NCBI GenBank assembly: GCA_027625915.1
Contig: JANTQA010000047.1
Coordinates: 1,488,001 to 1,552,000 of the forward strand
From: Anaeramoeba flamelloides
Taxonomy: Eukaryota > Metamonada > Anaeramoebidae
Length of the DNA: 64,000 nucleotides
Direction: 5' to 3'
The notes below the pieces were generated by a model. It had not been told where the DNA came from. It was given only the letters and a program-made list of their open reading frames with translations, and did not search any database. This document shows, piece after piece, positions 32,737 to 42,962 of the stretch. The position numbers were made by a program, and so were the translations under genes. Position 1 is the stretch's first letter. Each line of letters begins with the position of its first letter.

Positions 32737-35724
32737 CTATTTTTTTAATTCATGATGAGTTATTCTCATTTTCCAAGTTTTCCAATGATTAGCTTGGCAC
32801 TCCTTTGAACAATAAACTGCGGAAAGTGTCATTCCACATTGCAAAGGCCTAGTTAATAGTGTACCACAAAAAAAGCATCTATACAAATGTAGGCCAACAC
32901 AGGATTCACATTGGCCAAACCCGCCAAAAACTCTTTTATTATCATTATTATTACTGTTGTATTGTTTGCCGCCCCTTCTGCCCTTCGAGCGTCCACCCTT
33001 TGTTCTGCCACCGCGGGGATCTGAAAGTTTATCTTCAATTTTATTAATATAATAGCCAACTCTTCTACCGATTTGCCTATATAAGTAATTATCCATTTTT
33101 TGGTTTCCACTTGTTTTAAAAATTTGTTTCCATTCTGGGTGTAAAGAGGGCACTGTCGGGTTTACGATGATCAGTCTCAGTTCGCCAGTTTTTGTTAACC
33201 AAAATCTATGGTAACTTGTCACTGTCACAAAGTTCACAACATTCTTGACAAAGTAGTTATAAAGTGCCTGGAATTCGGATCCATAGCTTTCGTCGACAAG
33301 TTCATACACGCCCTTCCCACGTAGCACAATTGAAGCTGATGGCGCTTGACCGATCAGCATTGTGCTTGTCCATTTGGCACATAGCAAATCATTCCTATCG
33401 TTTGATTCACTTGCCCTATACCAAATTGCATTTTTTTGGTTCATGTTTTTATGGTACATTACTTTTAAATGGTTTCCTAAATCCTTCAACTCGATGTTTG
33501 ATTTAAGTGAAGATTCCGATCCTTTTTTTGTTGACATCCTTTGATTTTTTTTAATTTCTTCCGATTCGTTAATGTCTTGCCTTTTAGGTACAGATCCGTC
33601 AACCATAGAAATACCAATCCCGTTATCACTGCTGTTCCGAAAGGAATGCCTTATTATGACGGCAAACAATTTGGGCTTTTCATATTTGTCCTCGATCGGG
33701 AATGTGATTTCTTTTTCTTTTTTCTTTTCATATTCCTCATCATAATCGTCATTTAGAATTAAATGTGTTGGTGGTGCAAATTTCATATCCAAAATATATG
33801 CCGTTGGTTGTGTTTTTTCATTTATTTGATCAGTTTTATGAACAGTTGGAAATAATATTCTTGGAAAATATTCAAAATTTTTAAAAAAATAAAACCCATC
33901 TCTTTTATTGCCTTTCCTTTCTTTCCTTCTTATCCTCCTTTGATTGCTTATGAACTTATTATCTTCTACCTCTTCACTTTCTTCATCGTCGTCATCGCCG
34001 TCGTCGTCGTCGTCGTCGTCGTCATCATCATCATCATCGTCATCCCATTCTTCGCTTTCATCTTCTTGATTTTCTTCTTGATTATTATTAATATTTAAAT
34101 TTTCATTCTCATTATCATTGTTTTGATCCTTATTTTTGTTTTCGTTATCATTTTCATTTATTTTATTATTTTCATATCCTTCTTTATGTGATTCTTCTTT
34201 TTCTTCAAGTGTTTTATTTTCTTTTAATTGTTTAGAATTTACAAGCTCATCATTCATTTCTTTTTGATTCATTTTATTCTTTGATTCTTCTTCATTTTCA
34301 TTTTCATTTTTTTTAGTTTTTAATTGTAATGAATTATTTTTGATTTCTGTATTACCAAGTTTTTTGTTGTTATTAATGTTCGTTTCTTTTTTTGTTGATT
34401 CAGTGATTTGTAAATTATCTTCAATTTCAGAAACTTGATCACTATATTCAAATGAATATTCTTCATATTCTTCATCGTCGTCGTCGTCGTCGTCGTCATC
34501 TTCTTCATCGTCTTCGTCGTCTTCATCTAACGACCAGTCATTACGATTATCGTTCCATTTCAATTTGTTTAATTCATCTGATGATTCTGTTGAAGAATAA
34601 TAATAATCTTCTGAACTTTCGTCGTCATAATAATACTCATCTTCGTCAGAATCATCACTGTCTTCATATTGTTTTTCAATATTTAATTTATCTTTGTTAA
34701 CAAATTTTTTTTCGAGAAAAGAATAATTTTTATAAACATATTTTGCCGATTTTAAAGACCATAAGCAATACTCGCCATAACCTAAATCGTTCCAAGTTAC
34801 AAAATCACTTTCTGATCTTTGTTCTACTTCTACCTCTTTTTCTTCTTCTTCTTTTTCTTCTTTTGATTCTTCTCTTTGTTTTTGTTTTTCATTTTTTCCT
34901 TTAATTTCTTGTTTATTCTTATTCTTATTCTGTTGGGTGGTTGTAGTTTTTTGAGGTTTTTTTTGAGTCGAAAAGGTATGTAATTTTGAATTTATACTGC
35001 CAGAAATGTGAGTCATCTCTAAAGGTTTTCCAAAACTATTTTTCGCCGGGCCAATGACAAACAAAGGCCCACAAGACCGAGGAGTAAACCTCGATCGGCT
35101 CGAGATTGGAATGAATTCAGAACTGTCGTGCAAATACAGATTATTCCACAAATTTTGTGGCTTTGGCAATTTGAACATAAAAACAAAACCAGGAAACCTT
35201 GAAGGCAACGCAATTAAATGCTTTGAATCTGAACTAAAACAAGCATCAAAATATGTCAAAGAACGATCATAAAAGATCGGTTGGAGAGGATCCTTGGAAT
35301 TTGATCGGATTTTATACACAATTAATTTTCGTTGTTTTGCATACTCCACTCCAATAATTAACAACAACTTTTTGTTTGGGCTTAAAGCAATTTTTCGTGG
35401 GTGGATCGGTGTTCCATCTGTTCTTTGTGGGAATTTTAAAACATTGATTTTGACCAGATCCTTTCGTGGTAATTGCGCGTCGATCGAGGAATACTCGATC
35501 CTTGACTTGTTTTTTGGTTTTAAAGTAGATTCTGTTGACAAAGCCACAGCATACTCTGATATGGATCTTAGCGTTTTGTCATTAATTGGATAACAGTAAA
35601 CAGATCCAGATTCAAAAATTAATAATAATGTGCCCTCAGATCGGGTCTGCTTTTTTCCATTCCCAACTAACAATGTGTTTGGTAGGTACTCACAAAATAG
35701 CGCTCGATCCTGTATTTTTGTCAT
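32737..35724 (-). CDS. Protein with a WD/propeller-like N-terminus, acidic centre and MYND-like zinc finger
   Basis: Single exon, 995 residues. N-terminal ~270 residues have repeated beta-rich blocks resembling a WD-type propeller (GTLLLIFESGSVYCYPIND; KIALSPNKKLLLIIGVEYAK; DACFSSDSKHLIAL), not a textbook WD40. Residues 280-610 are low complexity with several Asp/Glu runs encoded by GAT/GAC repeats. Residues 690-905 form a conserved-looking globular part (APSASIVLRGKGVYELVDES; FVTVTSYHRFWLTKTGEL) of unknown family. A Gly/Arg-rich stretch at 910-930 precedes a C-terminal Cys cluster C-x2-C-x7-C-x2-C-x9-C-x8-C-x3-C-x3-H (about 938-985; YCSKECQANHW), close to a MYND finger, a protein-protein interaction module. 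Function not known. Divergent from the AATF gene. Confidence 0.8.
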   Translation of the reverse strand: MTKIQDRALFCEYLPNTLLVGNGKKQTRSEGTLLLIFESGSVYCYPINDKTLRSISEYAVALSTESTLKPKNKSRIEYSSIDAQLPRKDLVKINVLKFPQRTDGTPIHPRKIALSPNKKLLLIIGVEYAKQRKLIVYKIRSNSKDPLQPIFYDRSLTYFDACFSSDSKHLIALPSRFPGFVFMFKLPKPQNLWNNLYLHDSSEFIPISSRSRFTPRSCGPLFVIGPAKNSFGKPLEMTHISGSINSKLHTFSTQKKPQKTTTTQQNKNKNKQEIKGKNEKQKQREESKEEKEEEEKEVEVEQRSESDFVTWNDLGYGEYCLWSLKSAKYVYKNYSFLEKKFVNKDKLNIEKQYEDSDDSDEDEYYYDDESSEDYYYSSTESSDELNKLKWNDNRNDWSLDEDDEDDEEDDDDDDDDDEEYEEYSFEYSDQVSEIEDNLQITESTKKETNINNNKKLGNTEIKNNSLQLKTKKNENENEEESKNKMNQKEMNDELVNSKQLKENKTLEEKEESHKEGYENNKINENDNENKNKDQNNDNENENLNINNNQEENQEDESEEWDDDDDDDDDDDDDDDGDDDDEESEEVEDNKFISNQRRIRRKERKGNKRDGFYFFKNFEYFPRILFPTVHKTDQINEKTQPTAYILDMKFAPPTHLILNDDYDEEYEKKKEKEITFPIEDKYEKPKLFAVIIRHSFRNSSDNGIGISMVDGSVPKRQDINESEEIKKNQRMSTKKGSESSLKSNIELKDLGNHLKVMYHKNMNQKNAIWYRASESNDRNDLLCAKWTSTMLIGQAPSASIVLRGKGVYELVDESYGSEFQALYNYFVKNVVNFVTVTSYHRFWLTKTGELRLIIVNPTVPSLHPEWKQIFKTSGNQKMDNYLYRQIGRRVGYYINKIEDKLSDPRGGRTKGGRSKGRRGGKQYNSNNNDNKRVFGGFGQCESCVGLHLYRCFFCGTLLTRPLQCGMTLSAVYCSKECQANHWKTWKMRITHHELKK

Positions 35725-36589
35725 TTCAATAAACGTTGTTTAATTTAAATGGTGTTTAGTTTTTGTTTTTTGTTTTTTTTTATAAAATAAAAAGAGTTTG
35801 TTTTTCAATTTTATTTTCTGTTTCTTGTGTTGCTTTTGGTTTTCAGTTGATTGTTTGGAAGGAATGAAAATTTTGGTCTTGGTGCTAATTCTGAATAAGA
35901 AACAAAAGTAAAAAAAAATAAAATCTTTTGATTCTTGTTTTAAAAAATTGAGATAAGAATGACTTAAGAAATCAAATTTGTCTAACAGTTGGATTTCATT
36001 TTTGGTCTTTCAATTATTTTCGTTAGACAGAATATCAAATCAACACAATTAAAGTTAAATATTTCGATATTTCAAATAATATTTTTGTACTGAAACTTGA
36101 ATAATTTTTGAAAGACTTTACAATTAAATTTTATTTGATGAAAATTTAGTGATATTTGAAGAAAATAATTCTCATAAAATGGGGAAAAGTTACAATAAAA
36201 TTTACTACTTTTGTAAAAATAACCTTTGTAGAAAAGTTTAATTCATGTTTCAAAAATAAAGACTGCTTTTTATTTTTTTTCTATTTTTTACCTTGTTTGA
36301 TTTCCTTTTTATTGGGAAGAAGAGTTACTAAGGAGAAAAATCAAGTGGTTAACTACTGACACTGGAAGCATAGAAACTAGATAGTAGGAGTAACTTGAAA
36401 ATAAAATGAAAAGACAAAAACAAAAACTGAAACGATCAAAAAAGATTGGATCAAAAAGAAAAAAATTGCAGCTACCTCTCAACGAATCATTCACGATTTC
36501 TTAGAAATAATGAAACAAATCAATGTTAAATAAAAGGGTTGTGTCTGTTTTTTTGAGTGTTCTTGATAAAAATGGGATGTTGGTTTTTT
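35725..36589. other. 5' flank of the zinc-finger gene
   Basis: Short ATG frames (36179-36238 and 36406-36504, the latter Lys/Arg-rich) were inspected; neither matches a known small protein nor has convincing splice partners. Confidence 0.35.
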
Positions 36590-36920
36590 TTTTAATTTTT
36601 TAACGACCTCCTTTGCAAAACCTTTTTTTTCTTTTTAACTTGCTTTTTTTCAATTTGAGAAATGTTCCTAAAAATAAATAAATTTTCAGTTTATTTCTCA
36701 AATTGAAAAAAACCTAACGGAAAGTGTCCTAAGTTTTCCCTTTTTCAAAAGAACCAATCAATATTAGGAATTTCACTCAAATGTTTGAATTCTGGAAAAC
36801 CTAACCAAAGTGTCCATAGAGTAACTAGGTTTTTTTTAATTTAAAAGAATAGAGCAAAATCTATGATTTTACTCAATTCTTTTGATATCGAGAAAACTTA
36901 ACGGCTGTAAGAGGATATTT
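36590..36920. repeat. Modular hairpin array H4
   Basis: Modules of the same type as at 10.4, 12.9, 31.1 and 56.4 kb: a K-type stem with CAATTTGAGAAAT arms (about 36650-36720), a diverged G-type stem (about 36730-36805, CTGGAAAACCTAA), and a second G/K hybrid (36830-36905, TTTAAAAGAATAGAG against CTCAATTCTTTTGA). The right edge (ACGGC..TAAGAGGATATTTGA) is the inverse of the left edge of the array at 10400. Confidence 0.75.
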
Positions 36921-38339
36921 GATCACCCCCTTCAACCAATAAAAAAAAAAAAAAAGGATAAACACAGCTTTATATTTTTTAAAGATAAACTATAGATTAA
37001 ACCATTAAAGAAACCAAAAACAAACCATAAGTAAATATGGTGTTGGTTTCTTAAAGAGCTATTATTAAAAAAGAAATCCTATCAAAAAAACAATTAAATT
37101 GGAAATATTTTGCAAAAAAAAGAGTTAATATTTCAGAGAAATTTTTTAATTTAAGGGATTATCCTCACCATAGATTTCTCTTTAATAAAAGGATGTTGTA
37201 ATTTGGATGTAAATGATATTAGTGCTCCATGCATCAAATAGCACTAAAAAATCTATTTTAAATCTTATTCAATAAATGATTACATTTTTTTTACTCCATG
37301 ATTTCTTAATAAAAATTTTCCTTTTAGAAATTTTTTTTTTAATTCCTTTTCAAAATCAAAAAATAGAAACTCAAAACACAGTATTCTGGTATTTAATAAT
37401 TTATTTTTAGAATTTCCAAAATTAACTATTTTTTCAAATTTTGAAATTTCAAAGATTAACTCAATAATCATCAACATAAAAGCCCAAAGAATAATTAGGT
37501 TTTTTTTTCCTTTTGATAAAGTTAATTGTAACATTAATAATTTCCAATATTTCAAAAAAGATTTGTAAAAAAAATTTATTGGATTGATTATTTAATTTTT
37601 AAAAAAAATTGGATTTTTTAGCGATCAATCTACATTTCGCAACAATTTTAAGAAAGATATTTTGTAACTTTGAGGTCTTAATATTGATAATAAAGCCTTC
37701 AAATTTTGATGAAATGTAGATTTTTATTCTGAAATTGTTGAGTTTTTTTACTAATACAAGGATGATTTTTAATTGATTAGATCAACAAATATTACTACTT
37801 GACTAATCGATTTTTTAGAAAGATTTGAACAATGGGGTACTAATGTGGTTGACCCCAATAACAACATACTTTGTTCCTAGGCTTCTCCTTTGTAAACACT
37901 AATCCATTAAATCAAAAAAAAAAAAACAATTTAATATAAAAACTGAGAAATTATAAAAAATTTTTATCTAGTTTTTATTCCAAATTTAAAATTTATTTAC
38001 AGCCATAAGGCGTTTTTGTTCAAAATTGATTTGCCTCGGGTATATTAATAGGTAGTAAATTTGGTAGCGTATTGGAACAAGAAGAAAAAATGCATAAATT
38101 TCATTTTACAACACAAGTTTAGTACTGAGGAAAAAAGTTTTTTTGATATTTGTAAATATTTTTTTCAATAAGAATTAACAGTGTATATTCATGATGGATT
38201 TTGAACATAAGCAACAAAAACTAAAGTTTTTGATTTATTCAATGTTCATAAGATATTTTATACAAAAAATAAAATAAAATATTTTTTTGGAATAAATTAT
38301 TATAAGACCGACGTATCCGATTAACCAATTTGTATAAAA
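36921..38339. other. AT-rich intergenic DNA
   Basis: The minus-strand frame at 37280-37555 looks random. At about 37780-37915 the sequence resembles 18950-19100 (shared CCCAATAACAACATACTTTG type string), probably a decayed repeat. Confidence 0.35.
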
Positions 38340-39930
38340 AGCTTTTGCTTCAATTTCATTTAAATATTGAAGTTAGGATTTTTAAAATAATCTCCAATTT
38401 GGATCAAAAAATCATTTTATGTTATTTTTTTATGAAAAATGAAATTGAAATTTTGAGATACATAAACTCGAATATCCTTGTTAAGGATAATTAAAATGAA
38501 AAAAAAAATTAATCACGATTTTTTAACATTAAAAAAACTTCTAAATCAACATATTTAAATCTAAATGATCGTATTGTAAATTAAAAAAGATACTTGAGTT
38601 ACTTTAAATTGTTACATATCTCCACAAGCCATACAACCGTTCCAAACCACTGAGAAATATTATAAGACTTATAAATTGGTTTTCTAGGATAAAATTGTGT
38701 ATTTTTAGAAATAGAGAATTCAATTTCTATATAAATATAAAAACTTTTCAACTTCTCTTACTTCATTCGAGTTTTTTTTTGTAAAAACCAAAGACAAAAA
38801 ATAAATTTTCTCAATAATTGAAATCACAGAAACTGGTGAGTATTTTTTATATCTGTGTTTTTAAATTGTCAAAGCAATGATTGTTATTTTATGAAAATTG
38901 AAGACCCACGTTAATCTAAGAATTTTAAGGAATTTGTTTATCAATTCCTAAAACCAAAAAAAATGGATATCTTATTTTTTTTCTTCTAGTATAAATTTTA
39001 TTATTTATGATGCCCTTTAATACCCCCCTTTTACGGTTTGTTGTACATTTATAAAATTTCAGAATAGAAAATCAATTTCAGGGTATTGATAATATTCAAT
39101 GTAGGGCTGAAACAACTATATTAATTATTACAAAGGATTTGTGATTTTGGCCTTTTTTTTTTTTTTTTTTGGTTTTTTTTTTTTTTCCTTAAATTAAATC
39201 TCCCAGTCATGACTAAGAGGGGAGTATATTCCCCGGTTGTTTGTGGAACAACATGATCAATTACAAATGTACTTTATACATTGTTTTGTACTTTTTTTAG
39301 TAGAATTTTTTTTGTTTGGATCGTTTCCCATTAAAAATAACTGGTTCTATGAAAAGAAATTGGGTTGAGTATTTGTGTGATAAAGGTTATAAAGAATTTT
39401 TAATGTAAGGATCTTTTGGGAATTAAATTTGCAAAAATTAGTTTTTTTTTATTTTTTGAAACAAAATTGTGCAGTTGAGAAAAAAATATCGTTCTATTTT
39501 GGGAAATTGGGAATTTTAGTGGATTTAATCCAATACCAAACACTTTATGGTAGCAATTATTCAAAAATCTCTCTATTTTAAAATAACAGACTTTTTCATC
39601 AAAAATTTTTCACTTTCCTTAACTTTGATCTTTTTTCCAATTTTTAAAACCTTCTCATCTTAACCCCATAACCAAAAAAAAAAAACATTTAAATGTACCA
39701 AAAATGTGTAAGGGTTTTAAAAATTATTCTAAAAAGTTATTTTCTCAAAAAGCCAATTTTTTGCCAAGATTTTTTGTCATTTCGAGGAGATTAAAATTGA
39801 TGCAAAAAATGTCATTTTTTACTAATTAGATCTCACCAAATTAAAATTTTGAGAGAATTACCAACCCCTAGAACCTGATTAAAGCATATTTTACCTTGAA
39901 TTTCAATGTGAAACGTATTCCTTAATTTTG
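38340..39930 (+). repeat. Dispersed repeat D, copy 1
   Basis: Two blocks align in the same order and orientation with 53630-54800: 38340-38520 (shared AATTTTGAGATAC.TAAACTCGAA type text) and 39390-39930 (shared GGATCTTTT...GAATTAAATTTGCAAAAATTAG pattern, then GGGTTTTAAAAATT.TTCTAAA and CTCAAAAAG..GATTTTTTGC). The segment between them is much longer here than in the other copy. No coding frame; no terminal repeats recognised. Confidence 0.6.
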
Positions 39931-40459
39931 TTTTTTGTTTTTTGTTTTATATATTCCAAAATCCCAATTTACTCCTTATTAAAATTGTACATAAAAAGAT
40001 AAATCTCCAATTTTCATGTAACTTAACACCAAACAGTTAGTTTGTTGTATTTTCCCCAAGTATTTCGAATTGCCATAAATCAAAACCACCTTAAAAATTT
40101 TTCAATTCAAAAAAAAAAAAAGAATCAAGAATCTTGTTCATTGCTTTCCAAGAGTTTTTACTTAAGTTTATCTTCTTTCCAACATTTCATTTTGATCTCG
40201 ATTCCAGAATAACAAAAAAAAAATTACGTAATATTTTTATTCTGAGAAAAATTTGTTACTGTTTGTTGGCCTTATTATAATTACAATCGGTTTAATGGAC
40301 AAACTGAAAATAAACTGATATTAATTTGTATTCTATTATCCAAGATAAGTCTTCTTTGTGATCTCTTTTGAGCTATTGTATATTTTTCTTTGAATTTATC
40401 TTTTTTCATTTTTTAAACAATTTATTTGTGTGGTTTCAAAAGAAAGAAACAAAAAAAAA

Positions 40460-41908
40460 ATGTCTCAAGCAAAATCAAAAAAGAAAAAAAAAAGTGTAGC
40501 TCAAGAATTGTCAAAATTACTTGATCCAACACCAAATAATTTTAGTAGTTCTGATGAATTAGGCGAAAAAGAAGGATCAACAAGCAGTTCTGAAGAAGAG
40601 GAAAATTATACCATCCCAACACGCCAGCCAGGCAAGTCTTTATCAGGACCAAACCCACTTCTTGAAGTTGACGATTATGAAGGTAAAGTAACATCACGTT
40701 CAGTTGTTCTTCATAGCTCAGGTGGGAGCGAAAGCGAAAGCGAAAGCGAAAGCGAAAGTGAAAGTGAAAATAATTTCGAACCTGACATTGAATTTGAAGA
40801 ACGGGAAGATCAAGAAAAGACAAACAAAAAAGGAAACAAAAAAGAAAAGGAATCTGAATCGGATTGGGTCGAAGAACTTGAAAGGAGTGAAAAGCAAGTA
40901 ATTGAAGATTTGGAAAGAAACAATATCAAGCAATATGAGAAGGCACGCTCTGTATTACACCAAGAGAAGTTATTGAGTAAGTGGTTAGAAATAAGGATCC
41001 ACCTCCAAAAATTGTTAACAAAAATAAACAGGCTCCCAGTCGACGAAGAAAGCATGTCTTTTTTCAAAAAAAAAGATCCACAAATTGAAAAAAAAATTCA
41101 GCAAATCCAACAAGAAATCTTTAATTCAATAAATACCTTATTTCAAATTAAAGTCAAATTAGTTGGAGAAAACAAATTAATAAAAAACGAGATTTCCAAG
41201 GATATTTATTCCAAAATTTCGAAATCAGTAAAAAAGAATCAAGAGAAGGAAGTAAATTTTAAAAACCTTGATTCAGTTCTTAATGGTAATTGGAAACAAT
41301 ACAATAAATTAGACCTTGAAATTGAAAATTACATCCTCGAGTCAATAGAGAAATGGAATAAAAAAACCCAAATAATTGGCGGCCAAATTTTATCTAAAAA
41401 ATTTAAAAGTTTTAATCAATCAATTAATTATCAAATTGATAGAATCCTAGATGACAAACAACGCTTAAGAAAGCGTACTTCAACAAAACGTTCAAAGGAG
41501 CCAATTTTTGGATTTTGGGAAAAGCAATCTGATTTATTAAACCAAAAAAAAGAAAAGAAAAATCAATCTAAAAATGTTAATGATAATGATATTGAAAATG
41601 AAAATGAAAATGAAAATGAAAAGAATAATGATTCTCAAATTTTGCCTTCTTATTTTGACGATTCTGATTTTTACCAACAATTGCTTCGTGAATTCATTGA
41701 TTCCTATTCAGAAGATCAATTAGACAACAAATCAAAAATAAATTTAAGAAATAATAAAACTAGAAAAAGAAATTATCAATTATCAAAATTTTCAAAAGAT
41801 AAAAGAATTAAATTTGTCATTCATGAAAAATTAGTTAATTTTATGAACAGAATTCCAATTAATGTGCCTGAAATGACTGATGGTTTATTTGGTTCTTTAT
41901 TCCAATAA
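40460..41908 (+). CDS. AATF/Che-1/Bfr2 family nucleolar protein
   Basis: 482 residues from the ATG at 40460 (MSQAKSKKKKKSVAQELSKL); an upstream GTG in frame is not a eukaryotic start. N-terminus is acidic/Ser-rich with a SESESESESESE run at about 89-103. The AATF leucine-zipper-like region (about 155-345) includes ARSVLHQEKLLSKWLEIRIH and LQKLLTKINRLP, as in AATF/Bfr2 where the helix ends in a conserved LP. The C-terminal TRAUB domain (about 397-482) has FDDSDFYQQLLREFIDS, then DKRIKFVIHEKLVNFM and the closing LFGSLFQ. Bfr2/AATF works in early 18S pre-rRNA processing within the small-subunit processome; metazoan AATF also has transcription roles. Asn/Glu repeats separate the two domains. Single exon, TAA stop. 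Confidence 0.92.
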   Translation: MSQAKSKKKKKSVAQELSKLLDPTPNNFSSSDELGEKEGSTSSSEEEENYTIPTRQPGKSLSGPNPLLEVDDYEGKVTSRSVVLHSSGGSESESESESESESENNFEPDIEFEEREDQEKTNKKGNKKEKESESDWVEELERSEKQVIEDLERNNIKQYEKARSVLHQEKLLSKWLEIRIHLQKLLTKINRLPVDEESMSFFKKKDPQIEKKIQQIQQEIFNSINTLFQIKVKLVGENKLIKNEISKDIYSKISKSVKKNQEKEVNFKNLDSVLNGNWKQYNKLDLEIENYILESIEKWNKKTQIIGGQILSKKFKSFNQSINYQIDRILDDKQRLRKRTSTKRSKEPIFGFWEKQSDLLNQKKEKKNQSKNVNDNDIENENENENEKNNDSQILPSYFDDSDFYQQLLREFIDSYSEDQLDNKSKINLRNNKTRKRNYQLSKFSKDKRIKFVIHEKLVNFMNRIPINVPEMTDGLFGSLFQ

Positions 41909-42430
41909 ATAAAAATTAATTAGAAATATAGAGAATTTTATAATTAATATTTTTTTTTTTTTTTTTTTTATAAAACAAATATAGAGTTTTTTTTTAAGAT
42001 TGAGAAAATTCATAAAATAAAGTTTTAAGGCATTTCTCAATTATAATAAACATTAAATCTATTAAATTTTGATTAAATTTTTTTTTTTAAAAAAAAAATT
42101 CAACTTTTTATGATTTGAAATTGCCACAACTTTTTTCAAAAATTGCAATTGATCAATTTTTATTCTTCTTGTTAAATACATTGGAAGTTTCGAAACCAAA
42201 CATAATATCATTACTTTCGAGTATATTAGAGAAAAAATAGAGATTATTTATATAGATATTTTTGAAATTAATTTTTATTTGAGTAGTCTTTGAAAAGGTT
42301 TACAAAATAATAGAGGTTTTCATGATAATATCAAATATCAATATATTGGCAAAAACTTTAAAATGGGTGCTATCAAAAAAAAAAAAATCCAATAAAATTT
42401 GATTTTTCAAATATTTTAATAAATATAATA
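41909..42430. other. 3' flank of AATF-family gene
   Basis: AT-rich with long T and A runs near 41950-42110; no other feature. Confidence 0.4.
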
Positions 42431-42962
42431 AACCCCAATTCAAAATTTTTAACATACCAAAAGTCTATTTGTGAAAAAAAACTTATTTAATAACTTCAAG
42501 AAGATATACCAAATTAGAACCACACACTAATTGAAATGTTAACACTTGTTTATAAATTACAATACTCACAAAACAATCAATAAATAATTATCAATACTAA
42601 TAAATCAAGGGTGTGTTAAAAATTATGGAGAGAGCAAAACAAAAAAATAAATTAGCTAAATTTGTTTAAATTCTATTAGGAATAATTGATCGATCAAATG
42701 GTCAGATACCATCAATTAATTTTATTTGAGTTCTTCTATTTGGAACAACTTGACTTTAACACAATATCAATTGTTGAAAAAAATTTTGATCTAACGAAAC
42801 GAGTTACGTAATTCAAAAAATGAAATGAAAAAAAAAACTAATGTATGAAAAAATGATTTTCATATTTTACAAAAATCAAAATTTATTTGCAATTTGAATG
42901 AAATTGTATTATTGTGATTCTTTGGAACATTTTAGCTATGTGAAAAATTTTGAATTTTAGTT
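42431..42962 (+). mobile_element. TA-flanked MITE (family M1), copy B
   Basis: 532 bp, collinear with the copy at 5332 over its whole length. Left end AACCCCAATTCAAAATTTTT, right end TTTTGAATTTTAGTT; TA at 42429-42430 and 42963-42964. Non-coding. Confidence 0.88.

Noticed and set aside
36179-36504. Two short ATG frames as ribosomal-protein exons
   Set aside because: The residues do not match any small ribosomal protein I could name, and no consistent splice sites link them.
10400-36920. CRISPR array reading of the repeated hairpins
   Set aside because: Repeats are imperfect, long and unevenly spaced, without unique spacers of constant length, and the DNA is eukaryotic.
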